Made by a program: the position numbers and the translations under genes
Assembly: GCF_002161085.1 (NCBI RefSeq)
Contig: NZ_NFLU01000016.1
Coordinates: forward strand, 1-51,629
Direction of reading: 5' to 3'
DNA length: 51,629 nt
Source of the DNA: Flavonifractor sp. An112
GTDB lineage: Bacteria > Bacillota > Clostridia > Oscillospirales > Oscillospiraceae
The notes under the pieces: generated by a model
The model's input: only the letters and a program-made list of their open reading frames with translations
Told to the model about the DNA's origin: nothing
Database searches by the model: none
Shown here: positions 22,345-31,074 of the stretch, piece by piece
How the letters are laid out: each line of letters begins with the position of its first letter
Numbering within the stretch: the first letter of the stretch is position 1

Positions 22345-24975
22345 ATGACAGAGGCTTATTACCGGAAAACCGCCCAGCAGGCGCTGGAGGCCCAGCAGGC
22401 TGGGATGTCCGGCCTCAGCGATCAGGAGGCTGGCCGGCGGCGGGAACAGTACGGCCCCAACAAGCTGTCCGAAGGGAAAAAGAAGAGCGCCATCCAGGTC
22501 TTTGCCGAGCAATTCAAGGACCTGCTGGTCATCATCCTCATCATCGCGGCCATCATCTCCGCGGTGTCGGAGAACGTGGAGAGCACCATCGTCATCTTTG
22601 CCGTGCTCATCCTCAACGCCATTCTGGGCACCGTCCAGTATCTGAAGGCGGAAAAATCACTGGAGAGTCTGAAGGCCATGTCCTCCCCCGCCGCCAAGGT
22701 GCTGCGCGGAGGCGTGCGGGTGGAGATCCCCTCCGCCGACGTGGTCCCCGGCGACATCGTGCTGCTGGAGGCCGGCGACATGGTGGTGGCCGACGGCCGT
22801 GTGCTGGAGAACTTCTCCCTCAAGGTCAATGAGTCCTCCCTCACCGGCGAGAGCGAGGGCGTGGATAAGACCGCCGACGTGATCGAAGCCGACCAGGTGG
22901 CCCTGGGCGACCAGAAGAACATGGTGTTCTCCGGCTCCCTGGTGACCTATGGTCGTGCCACCGTGCTGGTCACCGGCACCGGCATGAACACCGAGCTGGG
23001 CAAGATCGCCGCCCTCATGAACCAGACCCAGCAGCGCAAGACCCCCCTGCAGCAGAGCCTGGACAACTTCTCCGCCAAGCTGGCTATCGTCATCATGGCC
23101 ATCTGCGCCGTGGTGTTTGCCCTGTCCATTTTCCGCACCCACATGGGAGTGCTGGACTCCCTCATGTTCGCCGTGGCCCTGGCGGTGGCCGCCATCCCCG
23201 AGGCCCTCAGCTCCATCGTCACCATCGTGCTGGCTATGGGCACCCAGAAGATGGCCAAACAGAACGCCATCATCAAGGACCTGAAGGCGGTGGAGAGCCT
23301 GGGCTCCGTGTCCGTGATCTGCTCGGATAAGACGGGCACTCTGACCCAGAACAAAATGACCCCCCAGAAGGTGTACGCCGACGGCTCCCTGCTGGAGGGC
23401 GACGACCTGGAGCTGGTCAACGACGTGCAGCGGCTGCTCCTCAAGGCAGCCCTGCTGGCCAGCGACGCTACCAACAACGCCGAGACCGGCACCTCCATCG
23501 GCGACCCCACCGAGGTAGCCCTGGTGATGCTGGGCGAGAAGTTCGGCATCGACGAGGAGGTTTACCGGTCCCAGCATCCCCGTCTGGGCGAGCTGGCCTT
23601 TGACTCCGACCGTAAGCTGATGAGCACCCTCCACGACATCGACGGGACGCCCACCATGTTCACCAAGGGCGCTATCGACGTATTGCTGGACCGGTCCAAG
23701 TGGCTCCTCACCCGGCAGGGCAGAGTGGAGATGACCCCCGAGCGCAAGGAGGAGATCGCCCGGGTCAACATGGAGCTGTCCATGGAGGGCCTGCGGGTGC
23801 TGGCCTTTGCCTACCGGGAGGTGGACGCGGTCCGGCCCCTCACCCTGGAGGACGAGAACGATTTTACCTTTATCGGCCTCATCTCCATGATTGACCCGCC
23901 CCGGCCCGAGGCCATCCAGGCGGTGGCCGACGCCAAGCGGGGCGGCATCCGCACCATCATGATCACCGGCGACCACAAGGTCACCGCCTCCGCCATTGCC
24001 CGCCAGCTGGGCATCTTCCAGGACGGGGATGAGGCGGTGTCCGGCCTGGAGCTGGACCAGATGAGCGACGCCGACCTGGATGAGCGGCTGGCCAAGATCT
24101 CGGTCTACGCCCGGGTGTCCCCCGAGCACAAGATCCGCATCGTCAACGCCTGGCAGCGCCGGGGCAACATCGTGTCCATGACCGGCGACGGCGTCAACGA
24201 CGCCCCCGCCCTGAAGAAGGCGGACATCGGCGTGGCCATGGGCATCACCGGCACCGAGGTATCCAAGGACGCCGCCTCCATGATCCTGGCCGACGACAAC
24301 TTCGCCACCATCGTCCGGGCGGTGGTCAACGGCCGCAGCGTGTACGCCAATATTAAAAATGCCATCCAGTTCCTGCTCAGCGGCAACACCGCCGGCATCT
24401 TCTGTGTGCTGTACGCCTCCCTGATGGGGCTGCCGGTGCCCTTCCAGCCGGTGCATCTGCTGTTCATCAACCTGCTCACCGACTCTCTGCCCGCCATCGC
24501 CATCGGCATGGAGCCCGCCCGCAAGGGCCTGCTGGACCAGAAGCCCAGAGATCCCAAGGAGCCCATCCTGAACAAGCCCCTGCTCTCCCGCATCGGCGGG
24601 CAGGGCCTGCTCATCGCCATTGTCACCATGATCGCCTTCTACCTGGGCTACCAGAACGGGGACGCGGCGCTGGCTTCCACCATGGCCTTCTCCACCCTCA
24701 CCCTGGCCCGGCTGTTCCACGGCTTCAACTGCCGGGGCGCCGAGTCCATCTTCCGGCTGAAGCTTTCCACCAACAAGGCCTCCATCGCCGCCTTCTTCGC
24801 CGGCGTGGTGCTGCTGGCTCTGGTGCTCTTCACCCCCGGCCTCACCAGCCTCTTTATGGTCTCTCCCGCCTTCGGCTTGATGAATCTGGGCGAGATGGTG
24901 GGCCTGGCCTTCCTGCCTACTCTGGTGATCCAGATTGTCAAGGTCATTGCCGACCTGAAAAAGGGCAAGGACTAA
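22345..24975 (+). CDS. P-type cation ATPase (Ca2+/Mn2+ exporter type)
   Basis: An 876-residue P2-type ATPase. Motifs seen are the TGES actuator loop (SLTGESEGV), D328 in SDKTGTLT for phosphorylation, the hinge TGDGVNDAPALKKADIGVAMG, IPEALSS in helix M4 and NLLTDSLPA in M6 for cation binding. The overall pattern matches SERCA/PMR1-like pumps that extrude Ca2+ or Mn2+. The upstream Mn2+ riboswitch favours Mn2+ as the physiological substrate. ATG 22345 is chosen because AAGGG lies ten bases upstream and the protein then starts at the cation-ATPase N domain (MTEAYYRKTAQQALEA). Confidence 0.93.
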   Translation: MTEAYYRKTAQQALEAQQAGMSGLSDQEAGRRREQYGPNKLSEGKKKSAIQVFAEQFKDLLVIILIIAAIISAVSENVESTIVIFAVLILNAILGTVQYLKAEKSLESLKAMSSPAAKVLRGGVRVEIPSADVVPGDIVLLEAGDMVVADGRVLENFSLKVNESSLTGESEGVDKTADVIEADQVALGDQKNMVFSGSLVTYGRATVLVTGTGMNTELGKIAALMNQTQQRKTPLQQSLDNFSAKLAIVIMAICAVVFALSIFRTHMGVLDSLMFAVALAVAAIPEALSSIVTIVLAMGTQKMAKQNAIIKDLKAVESLGSVSVICSDKTGTLTQNKMTPQKVYADGSLLEGDDLELVNDVQRLLLKAALLASDATNNAETGTSIGDPTEVALVMLGEKFGIDEEVYRSQHPRLGELAFDSDRKLMSTLHDIDGTPTMFTKGAIDVLLDRSKWLLTRQGRVEMTPERKEEIARVNMELSMEGLRVLAFAYREVDAVRPLTLEDENDFTFIGLISMIDPPRPEAIQAVADAKRGGIRTIMITGDHKVTASAIARQLGIFQDGDEAVSGLELDQMSDADLDERLAKISVYARVSPEHKIRIVNAWQRRGNIVSMTGDGVNDAPALKKADIGVAMGITGTEVSKDAASMILADDNFATIVRAVVNGRSVYANIKNAIQFLLSGNTAGIFCVLYASLMGLPVPFQPVHLLFINLLTDSLPAIAIGMEPARKGLLDQKPRDPKEPILNKPLLSRIGGQGLLIAIVTMIAFYLGYQNGDAALASTMAFSTLTLARLFHGFNCRGAESIFRLKLSTNKASIAAFFAGVVLLALVLFTPGLTSLFMVSPAFGLMNLGEMVGLAFLPTLVIQIVKVIADLKKGKD

Positions 24976-24981
24976 TTGCAA

Positions 24982-25013
24982 AAAAAGGCGCGCCCGCAGG
25001 GCGCGCCTTTTTC
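24982..25013 (+). terminator. Terminator after the P-type ATPase
   Basis: AAAAGGCGCGCCC and GGGCGCGCCTTTT pair around GCA, followed by further T. A second GC hairpin (GGGGCGCGGTG, 25026-25051) follows. The rest of 25052-25281 shows no gene; the motif GGACATA occurs twice before yaaL, meaning unknown. Confidence 0.85.
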
Positions 25014-25281
25014 ACGCATAAAACCGGGGCGCGGTGTTTCCACCGCGCCCCTTACAGGATCGGAGTTCGTTTGATTCCACTCCTTTCGCCTTTCGCCAGA
25101 GGGTGAGCTCACCCGGCACCGGCTTAAAAGGAGATGCAAGAACCAGCGGTCATCCGGTCCAGCATCAGTATGCCCCAATGGCGGCCTGAAATACAGGAAA
25201 AAAACGGTATAGAACCGGACATAATTGCCCAAACTGGACATAGGATAAAACCGGAAAGCCCGGAGCAAGGAGGAGGATCGT

Positions 25282-25536
25282 ATGCCGGAAGCCACCAAGC
25301 GCTTCAGCCTGCGCCGACGGGAGAGCGAGCGGGAGGGGACCCGCCGGGTCCTGCTGGAGGGACTGAGCCAGACCAGGGCCCTTATCGCCCAGGCCTATCA
25401 GGGCTTCAACGACGCCTGTGACCCGGATCTCATCGAATCCTATGTCTTTGAGATCAACGCCCTTCAGTCCCGGTACACCTACCTGCTGCGCCAGGTCAAG
25501 GAACTGGAGGGCGGGCAGACCGTCCGCACCGGATAA
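25282..25536 (+). CDS. yaaL: YaaL-like DUF2508 protein
   Basis: An 84-residue soluble protein with AAGGAGGAGG before the ATG. The pattern LIAQAYQGFNDACDPDLIESYVFEINALQSRYTYLLRQVKE is that of DUF2508. In Bacillus subtilis yaaL lies between recR and bofA. The same pair order (yaaL-bofA) is kept here, but recR is not upstream. Function unknown. Confidence 0.85.
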   Translation: MPEATKRFSLRRRESEREGTRRVLLEGLSQTRALIAQAYQGFNDACDPDLIESYVFEINALQSRYTYLLRQVKELEGGQTVRTG

Positions 25537-25589
25537 GAGGGGTCCGCCCCGCCGCCAAGGTTCTGGCACACAGAAAGGAGGTGGCGGCG

Positions 25590-25859
25590 GTGGAACCGCT
25601 GCTCAACGCCCTGCCATGGGTGGCGGGAGGACTGTTTCTGGTGCTGCTGCTGGCAGTGCTGCGTAAGCCCCTGAGCTGGCTGGGCCGTCTGGCGGCCCGG
25701 ACAGGAGTGGGGCTGGGAGTGCTGTGGGTCCTGCGCTGGGCCGGGGGCATCCTGGGCCTCCAGCTGGGGGTCAACCTGACCAACGCCCTGGTACTGGGGC
25801 TTCTGGGGCTGCCGGGGTTCGGACTGCTGGCGGCCCTGGAGTGGATGCTGACTGTGTGA
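25590..25859 (+). CDS. bofA: BofA family protein (pro-sigma-K processing control)
   Basis: An 89-residue, almost wholly hydrophobic protein with two to three membrane helices and the BofA-like end GVNLTNALVLGLLGLPGFGLLAALEWML. In Bacillus BofA holds the SpoIVFB protease inactive in the outer forespore membrane until pro-sigma-K is cleaved. GTG 25590 is preferred over GTG 25581 because AGGAGG (25576-25581) then stands eight bases upstream. The gene indicates a sporulating ancestry. Confidence 0.85.
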   Translation: MEPLLNALPWVAGGLFLVLLLAVLRKPLSWLGRLAARTGVGLGVLWVLRWAGGILGLQLGVNLTNALVLGLLGLPGFGLLAALEWMLTV

Positions 25860-25860
25860 C

Positions 25861-25896
25861 AAAAGGACGCCGCCTGGAGGTGCGGCGTCCTTTTTG
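25861..25896 (+). terminator. Terminator after bofA
   Basis: AAAAGGACGCCGC pairs with GCGGCGTCCTTTTT. Confidence 0.85.
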
Positions 25897-25990
25897 TAAA
25901 ATTATTTATAATTGGGTCCTTTTGTGTTCATAGTTTTTTAAAATTCGTATCGTAAAATAAATAATACTCGATTATAAGGAGTGGACCCAT

Positions 25991-26605
25991 TTGAAAAGAC
26001 GACTTGCGGCGCTCACCTGCGCCCTGACTTTATGCGCCGGTCTGGCGCTGCCCGCCTCCGCGGCGAATTTTACCGACGTGCCCACCGGAGCCTGGTATGA
26101 ATCGGCGGTGAAGGAGTCGGTGGAGCAGGGGTGGATGACCGGTGTGTCCGATACCCTGTTTTCTCCCAACGCCACGGTGACCCGCTCTACCGTAGCCATG
26201 GTGCTGTGGCGGATGGAGGGGGAGCCCACCCCGGTGTGGCGGGGCCATTTCCCTGATGTGCAGATCAACAGCTGGTACGGCATCGCCGCCGACTGGGCCT
26301 GTGAGGCCCGCATTATCAACGGCACCGACAAGGGCACCTTCAGCGACGGCGTGGTGACCCGGCAGGAACTGGCGGTGATGCTCAGCCGCTATGACGAATA
26401 CAAGGGCCTCACCCTGGCGGAGGGGTCCCTGAACCTCTACAGCGACGCCAACCAGGTGGCCTCCTGGGCCCAGGAGGGCATGGCCCACGCCATCGGCATG
26501 GGCTGGATGGAGGGAGACGGCGGCAAACTCTCTCCCAAGAGCACCACCACCCGGGCCCAGCTGGCGGTCATTTTGCAGCGGATGCACACCCAGGCCATGG
26601 GCTGA
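25991..26605 (+). CDS. Secreted protein made of three SLH repeats
   Basis: A 204-residue protein starting at TTG 25991, nine bases after AAGGAG, with a signal peptide (KRRLAALTCALTLCAGLALPASA). The mature part is only three SLH repeats (FTDVPTGAWYESAVKES, FPDVQINSWYGIAADWA, YSDANQVASWAQEGMAHA). With no other domain it may be a cell-wall coat or competitor protein. The marR-type gene follows after 43 bases without a terminator. Confidence 0.87.
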   Translation: MKRRLAALTCALTLCAGLALPASAANFTDVPTGAWYESAVKESVEQGWMTGVSDTLFSPNATVTRSTVAMVLWRMEGEPTPVWRGHFPDVQINSWYGIAADWACEARIINGTDKGTFSDGVVTRQELAVMLSRYDEYKGLTLAEGSLNLYSDANQVASWAQEGMAHAIGMGWMEGDGGKLSPKSTTTRAQLAVILQRMHTQAMG

Positions 26606-26648
26606 CCGGCCCCCTACGGCACGGGCAAGAGAAAGGAGAACGCCCAAC

Positions 26649-27086
26649 ATGGAGCAAAGCAATCTGTTCGTATCCTACCTGCGGGTTACACAGCATATGT
26701 CCCAGCAGTTTCGCAGTCACTTCGGCCGGATGGACCTGACCTTTCCCCAGGCCATGGTACTTACCGTACTGGGTGAGGATGGGCCGGTGCCCATCAGCAC
26801 CCTGGCCGAGCGGACCGGCAGTGCCAACAGCACGGTGTCCGGTATTGTGGACCGGCTGGAGAAGCTGGGGCTGGCCAAGCGGCAGCGCAGCGAGACCGAC
26901 CGCCGGGTGATCTACGTCAGCGCCACCGAGAAGTACGCCGCCCTGCGGGACAAGGCGGTCACCGATGTGAACAGCTACTTTACCGCCCTGATGGGGAATA
27001 TGCCGGAGGAGGACCGGAAGCTGGTGGCTGCCGCCCTCCAGAAGCTGGACGAGGCGTTGAGCCAGGTGGAGGAAAAGGGGAAGTGA
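26649..27086 (+). CDS. MarR family transcriptional regulator
   Basis: A 145-residue winged-helix protein: TFPQAMVLTVLGEDGPVPISTLAERTGSANSTVSGIVDRLEKLGLAKRQRSETDRRVIYVSAT is the MarR DNA-binding core with the DRR wing motif. AAAGGAG precedes the ATG. It lies between an SLH gene and a glycosidase-like gene; target and ligand are unknown. Confidence 0.92.
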   Translation: MEQSNLFVSYLRVTQHMSQQFRSHFGRMDLTFPQAMVLTVLGEDGPVPISTLAERTGSANSTVSGIVDRLEKLGLAKRQRSETDRRVIYVSATEKYAALRDKAVTDVNSYFTALMGNMPEEDRKLVAAALQKLDEALSQVEEKGK

Positions 27087-27107
27087 TCCCTGATCTGAGA
27101 GGAAAGA

Positions 27108-28151
27108 GTGAGGTGTCCTGCCGTGAGGCGGAATGGTTATGAATCTTACCATGGGCGCAGCCGTGGCCGCACCGCGTTAAAGGTGCTCATCGGCGTTTTG
27201 CTGGTGCTTCTGGTGCTGTCGGTGGCGGCGCTGTTTTTCCTGGAGCCGTATATTCACTACTCGGCCGATGGAGTCCGGGTGGAGCTGCCCTTCTTCGGCG
27301 GCAGCGAGACGGAGACCGAGCCTGACCCGCCGGCCGGCACCGTTCCCATTCAGATCACCACGCCGGAGCCCACCCCCTCCCCCACGCCGGAGCCGGAGGT
27401 GGATTTCCGGGGCGTGCAGCTGCCTGCCGCCGCCCTTACCGACGGTACCGCTCAGACCCAGCTGGAGGCCAACCGCGGCACCGCCGCCATCTTCTCCATG
27501 AAGGAGGCGGACGGCACCCTGGGTTATCAGTCCCAGACTACTTTGGGCACCTCCTCCGATCAGGAGGGCATCAATGAGGCCATCCAGACCCTCAACGGAG
27601 GGGAGCTGTACACCGTGGCCCGGATCTCCTGTTTCCGGGACAACGCCCTGCCCTGGAACGACCGGGACCTGGGCATCCACAGCAATTCGGGCAACTGGCG
27701 GGACGACGAGAGCGTCCGCTGGAGCAGCCCGGCGGTGGAATCGGTGCGGACCTATGTGGCTCAGGTATGCGGCGAACTGGCCGGGCTGGGCTTTGACGAG
27801 CTGCTGCTGGACAACTGCGGCTATCCCACCCGGGGCACCGTCAGCTATATCAAGAGCGACAGCAACTACGATCCCAACACCCTGACCCAGACCATGGAGG
27901 CCTTCTTCCAGACGCTGGACCAGACGTTGGCCCAATATCCTGATATAAAGGTATCGGTGGTGACCAGCCTGACGGTGCTGGGCGGCGGCTCCGACGGCAG
28001 CGGCCTCACCCTGGACCTGCTCAAGCAGTATGCCGACCGGGTCTATGTCCAGGTGCCCGAGGGAGAGACGGTTCCCACCGTCGAGGGGCTGGAGATTGTG
28101 CCCATTGTGACCCAGGGGACGGATACCGGCAGCTGGGCCCTGCTGAGCTGA
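27108..28151 (+). CDS. Membrane-anchored glycoside-hydrolase-like protein (DUF4015-like)
   Basis: A 347-residue protein with a basic N-terminus, one transmembrane helix (about residues 24-46), a Pro/Thr/Glu linker (about 70-100) and a C-terminal TIM-barrel-like region. The segments FRGVQLPAAALTDG, YTVARISCFRDN, LGFDELLLDNCGYPTRG and YVQVPEG resemble the putative glycoside hydrolase family DUF4015. The conserved acidic residues in LLLDN fit a catalytic role, but activity is unproven. The start is GTG 27108 (GAGAGG five bases upstream); GTG 27123 is possible. Confidence 0.6.
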   Translation: MRCPAVRRNGYESYHGRSRGRTALKVLIGVLLVLLVLSVAALFFLEPYIHYSADGVRVELPFFGGSETETEPDPPAGTVPIQITTPEPTPSPTPEPEVDFRGVQLPAAALTDGTAQTQLEANRGTAAIFSMKEADGTLGYQSQTTLGTSSDQEGINEAIQTLNGGELYTVARISCFRDNALPWNDRDLGIHSNSGNWRDDESVRWSSPAVESVRTYVAQVCGELAGLGFDELLLDNCGYPTRGTVSYIKSDSNYDPNTLTQTMEAFFQTLDQTLAQYPDIKVSVVTSLTVLGGGSDGSGLTLDLLKQYADRVYVQVPEGETVPTVEGLEIVPIVTQGTDTGSWALLS

Positions 28152-28181
28152 CAAAAAAGCTGCAAAAAAGTTGAAAAATGC

Positions 28182-28210
28182 TTGACTTTTAAAGATTGCA
28201 TTGATATACT
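28182..28210 (+). promoter_or_regulatory. Promoter of rplU-prp-rpmA
   Basis: TTGACT (28182-28187), a 17-base spacer and TATACT (28205-28210). Confidence 0.8.
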
Positions 28211-28213
28211 ACT

Positions 28214-28317
28214 AGAGCCGCTTTGAATGGGAACCCAAGTGACCGACGTGACTGATGTGACGTCACGCTTCGGCCCTCCCCCGACAGCGAGCCCGTAATG
28301 AAGGAGTTGAAAACGTA
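28214..28317 (+). ncRNA. Ribosomal protein L21 leader
   Basis: The ~100-base leader between the promoter and rplU contains short pairings (GTGAC/GTCAC near 28240-28266 and GGGAACCC) in the position of the L21 leader described in Firmicutes, which is thought to let L21 repress its own operon. Assignment rests on position and general layout, not on a covariance match. Confidence 0.55.
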
Positions 28318-28629
28318 ATGCACGCAATCATCGAGACCGGCGGTAAGCAGTATAAGGTGGCTGAGGGCGATACCCTCTTCATCGAGAAGCTGCCCAACGA
28401 GGCTGGCGACAACGTGACCTTTGACAAGGTTCTGGCTGTCATCGACGGCGAGAAGATCACCGTGGGCACTCCCGTGGTGGAGGGCGCCAAGGTGGCCGCT
28501 TCCGTGGTGAAGAACGGCAAGGGCAAGAAGATCCTGGTCTTCAAGTACAAGCCCAAGAAGGGTTACCGCAAGCGTCAGGGCCATCGTCAGCCCTACACCA
28601 AGGTGACCATCGGCGCCATCTCCCTGTAA
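28318..28629 (+). CDS. rplU: 50S ribosomal protein L21
   Basis: The 103-residue protein starts [14 protein letters not shown], the L21 signature, and carries [15 protein letters not shown] and the basic [17 protein letters not shown] end that contacts 23S rRNA. AAGGAG precedes the ATG. It is the first gene of rplU-prp-rpmA. Confidence 0.98.
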   Translation: MHAIIETGGKQYKVAEGDTLFIEKLPNEAGDNVTFDKVLAVIDGEKITVGTPVVEGAKVAASVVKNGKGKKILVFKYKPKKGYRKRQGHRQPYTKVTIGAISL

Positions 28630-28630
28630 G

Positions 28631-28963
28631 ATGACTACCGTCTCTTTTCACATGGAGGGGGACCGCATCGTGGGCTTCACTGTGAAGGGCCACAGCGGTT
28701 ACGCCGAGGCGGGGAGCGACATTGTATGCGCCGCCGTCACCAGCGCCGTCCGCCTGACCGAGTGCGCCGTCAACGACGTGCTGGGCCTGGGGGCGACCGT
28801 AAAGGTGAAGGAGCATGACGCATCCATCTCCCTGCGCATCCCCGGCGGGCTGAGCCAGACCAGCGAGAGCACCTGTCAGACCCTTCTGACTGCCCTTATG
28901 GTCCACTTTACCAGCCTGCACGAGGAGTATCCCGAAAATATTCTCGTACTGGAGGAGGATTGA
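28631..28963 (+). CDS. prp: Ribosomal-processing cysteine protease Prp
   Basis: A 110-residue protein of the YsxB/Prp family with the catalytic pair in [18 protein letters not shown] (His then Cys). Prp removes the N-terminal extension of L27 in Firmicutes. The gene lies between rplU and rpmA, one base after the rplU stop, and the L27 encoded here has a matching extension. Confidence 0.95.
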   Translation: MTTVSFHMEGDRIVGFTVKGHSGYAEAGSDIVCAAVTSAVRLTECAVNDVLGLGATVKVKEHDASISLRIPGGLSQTSESTCQTLLTALMVHFTSLHEEYPENILVLEED

Positions 28964-29012
28964 CCTCTCCGTACGGCGACTTTTTAACACACAAGTTTGG
29001 AGGTGTGACACC

Positions 29013-29297
29013 ATGCTGAACATCGGTCTTCAGTTCTTCGCCCATAAAAAGGGCGTGGGCTCCACCCGTAACGGCCGCGATTCCGAGGCCAAGCGTCTGG
29101 GCGTGAAGCGGGGCGACGGTCAGTTCGTTCTGGCCGGCAACATCCTGGTCCGCCAGCGGGGCACCCATATCCATCCCGGCGTCAACGTGGGCAAGGGCAG
29201 CGACGACACCCTGTTCGCCCTCAAGAGCGGCCGCGTGAAGTTTGAGCGCCTGGGCAAGGACCGCAAGCAGGTCTCTATTGTGGAGATCGCCCAGTAA
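29013..29297 (+). CDS. rpmA: 50S ribosomal protein L27 with cleavable N-terminal extension
   Basis: The 94-residue product begins [20 protein letters not shown]. The first nine residues match the Prp-cleaved leader of Firmicutes L27 (cleavage expected after LQFF), leaving Ala-His-Lys-Lys, which reaches the peptidyl-transferase centre. GGAGGTG precedes the ATG. Confidence 0.97.
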   Translation: MLNIGLQFFAHKKGVGSTRNGRDSEAKRLGVKRGDGQFVLAGNILVRQRGTHIHPGVNVGKGSDDTLFALKSGRVKFERLGKDRKQVSIVEIAQ

Positions 29298-29319
29298 TTG
29301 CCCGCAATATGGGTACACT

Positions 29320-29354
29320 AAGCCCCGGACGGACTCCCGTTCCGGGGCTTTTTC
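29320..29354 (+). terminator. Terminator after rpmA
   Basis: AGCCCCGGA and TCCGGGGCT form a hairpin followed by TTTTTC. Confidence 0.8.
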
Positions 29355-29359
29355 TATCG

Positions 29360-29443
29360 CCTTCCCCTGGGGGAAGGTGGCTGGCCGTAAGGCCAGACGG
29401 ATGAGGGGAACGGCCGGGCGACCACAAGGGTCGCCCCTACGAG
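29360..29443. repeat. Short interspersed palindromic repeat, copy 1
   Basis: CCTTCCCC/GGGGAAGG and GGCC/GGCC arms are followed by GGGCGACC, a short loop and GGTCGCCCCTAC (29416-29440). The last part recurs at 32857-32882. It lies between rpmA and obgE. Confidence 0.6.
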
Positions 29444-29472
29444 ACAAATCACCCCTTGGCAAGGAGGTTTAT

Positions 29473-30753
29473 ATGGCAGCACCCTTTGTAGATACCGCCC
29501 GCATCACCGTTAAGGCGGGCAATGGCGGCAACGGCGCGGTGGCCTTCCACCGGGAGAAGTACGTGGCCGCCGGCGGCCCCGACGGCGGCGACGGCGGCCG
29601 GGGGGGCAACGTGATCCTGGAGATCAACCCCCATATGTCCACCCTGATGGACTTCCGCTACAAGCGCAAGTATGTGGCGGGCAACGGCATGGACGGCCAG
29701 GGCAAGCGCTGCTCCGGCAAGGACGGGGAGGACCTGGTCATCAAGGTGCCCCGGGGCACCGTGGTCCGGGATGCCGAGACCAATGAGATCATCTGCGATA
29801 TGTCGGAGACCGACCGCTTCGTGCTGGCCAGGGGCGGCAACGGCGGCTGGGGCAACAAGCACTTCGCCACCCCCACCCGTCAGGTGCCCCGCTTTGCCAA
29901 GGCGGGCCTGCCCGGTCAGGACCGGCAGGTCATCCTGGAGCTGAAGCTGCTGGCCGACGTGGGCCTGGTAGGCTTCCCCAACGTGGGCAAGTCCACCCTG
30001 CTCTCCGTGGTGTCCAAGGCTCGGCCCAAGATCGCCAACTACCACTTTACCACCCTCTTCCCCAACCTGGGCGTGGTCTATGTGGACGAGGGGGTGTCCT
30101 TCGTGCTGGCCGACATCCCCGGCATCATTGAGGGCGCCTCCGACGGCGCCGGTCTGGGCCACGACTTCCTGCGGCACATCGACCGCTGCCGGCTGCTCAT
30201 CCATGTGGTGGACGTGTCCGGCTGCGAGGGCCGGGATCCGGTGGAGGACTTCAAGGCCATCCAGGAGGAGCTGAAACAGTACGGCCCCGATCTGGCCTCC
30301 CGGCCCATGATCGTGGCGGGCAACAAGGTGGATATCGCCAACCACCGCACCGGTCTGGAGGCCCTGAAGGCCTATGTGGAGGGGCTGGGTATGCCCTTCT
30401 ACGAGATCTCCGCCGCCGCCCAGCTGGGCACCCGGGAGCTGATGTTCGCCGCCGCCCGGGAGCTGGAGCACCTGCCCCCCATCACGGTGTACGAGCCCAC
30501 CTATGTGGAGCGGCCCCCGGAGGTGGATACCTCCGAGCCCCTCAACATCATCCACGAGGACGATACCTGGATCGTGGAGGGCCCCTGGCTCCAGCGGCTC
30601 ATGGCCAACGTCAACTTCGGCGACTACGAGTCCCGCAACTGGTTCGACAAGATGCTCCGCCAGTCCGGCCTCTTCGACCGGCTGGAGGAGATGGGCATCA
30701 AGGATGGGGATATCGTGTCCCTGTACAACCTGGAGTTCGAGTACCAGCGCTGA
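29473..30753 (+). CDS. obgE: GTPase Obg/CgtA
   Basis: The 426-residue protein begins at ATG 29473 after AAGGAGG. It has the Gly-rich Obg fold (residues 1-158), a G domain with GFPNVGKST (about 166), DIPGIIEGA and NKVD, and a C-terminal OCT domain (about 345-426). Obg acts in late 50S assembly, stress and sporulation control. It follows rpmA as in many Firmicutes but behind a terminator and a repeat, so it may have its own promoter, which I could not identify. Confidence 0.97.
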   Translation: MAAPFVDTARITVKAGNGGNGAVAFHREKYVAAGGPDGGDGGRGGNVILEINPHMSTLMDFRYKRKYVAGNGMDGQGKRCSGKDGEDLVIKVPRGTVVRDAETNEIICDMSETDRFVLARGGNGGWGNKHFATPTRQVPRFAKAGLPGQDRQVILELKLLADVGLVGFPNVGKSTLLSVVSKARPKIANYHFTTLFPNLGVVYVDEGVSFVLADIPGIIEGASDGAGLGHDFLRHIDRCRLLIHVVDVSGCEGRDPVEDFKAIQEELKQYGPDLASRPMIVAGNKVDIANHRTGLEALKAYVEGLGMPFYEISAAAQLGTRELMFAAARELEHLPPITVYEPTYVERPPEVDTSEPLNIIHEDDTWIVEGPWLQRLMANVNFGDYESRNWFDKMLRQSGLFDRLEEMGIKDGDIVSLYNLEFEYQR

Positions 30754-30755
30754 AC

Positions 30756-30795
30756 AAACTACCGGGCTGCCTTATCGGCAGCCCGGTAGTTTTGG
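30756..30795. terminator. Bidirectional terminator after obgE
   Basis: AAACTACCGGGCTGCC and its complement pair around TTAT, with T/A runs on both sides. Confidence 0.85.
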
Positions 30796-31074
30796 TTATG
30801 GCAGAAAAAACCGCCAGTACAGCCAGCCGCCCAGGGCCAGCTGGGCGATGAGGATGGCGGGCAGGCCCCACTTGAAGTACCAGTGGCGGGTCTTGTGGCG
30901 GAAGGCGTACATACCCAGAATGGCTCCGGGGGAGCCACCCACCAGGGCGATGAGGAAAAAGGCCTTTTCCGGTACCCGCCAGCGGTGCTTTTTGGCTTTC
31001 CGTTTGTCCACACCCATGAGGACAAAGTCCAGGATGCTCCAGAAGAGCACCCACAGCGCGATCCACTTCAGCAT
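30796..31074 (-). CDS. DUF1294 small membrane protein
   Basis: A 92-residue protein with two to three membrane helices and the DUF1294 pattern DFVLMGVDKRKAKKHRWRVPEKAFFLIALVGGSPGAILGMYAFRHKTRHWYF. Function unknown. The start ATG 31074 overlaps the preceding gene by seven bases, so the two are co-translated. Confidence 0.88.
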   Translation of the reverse strand: MLKWIALWVLFWSILDFVLMGVDKRKAKKHRWRVPEKAFFLIALVGGSPGAILGMYAFRHKTRHWYFKWGLPAILIAQLALGGWLYWRFFLP

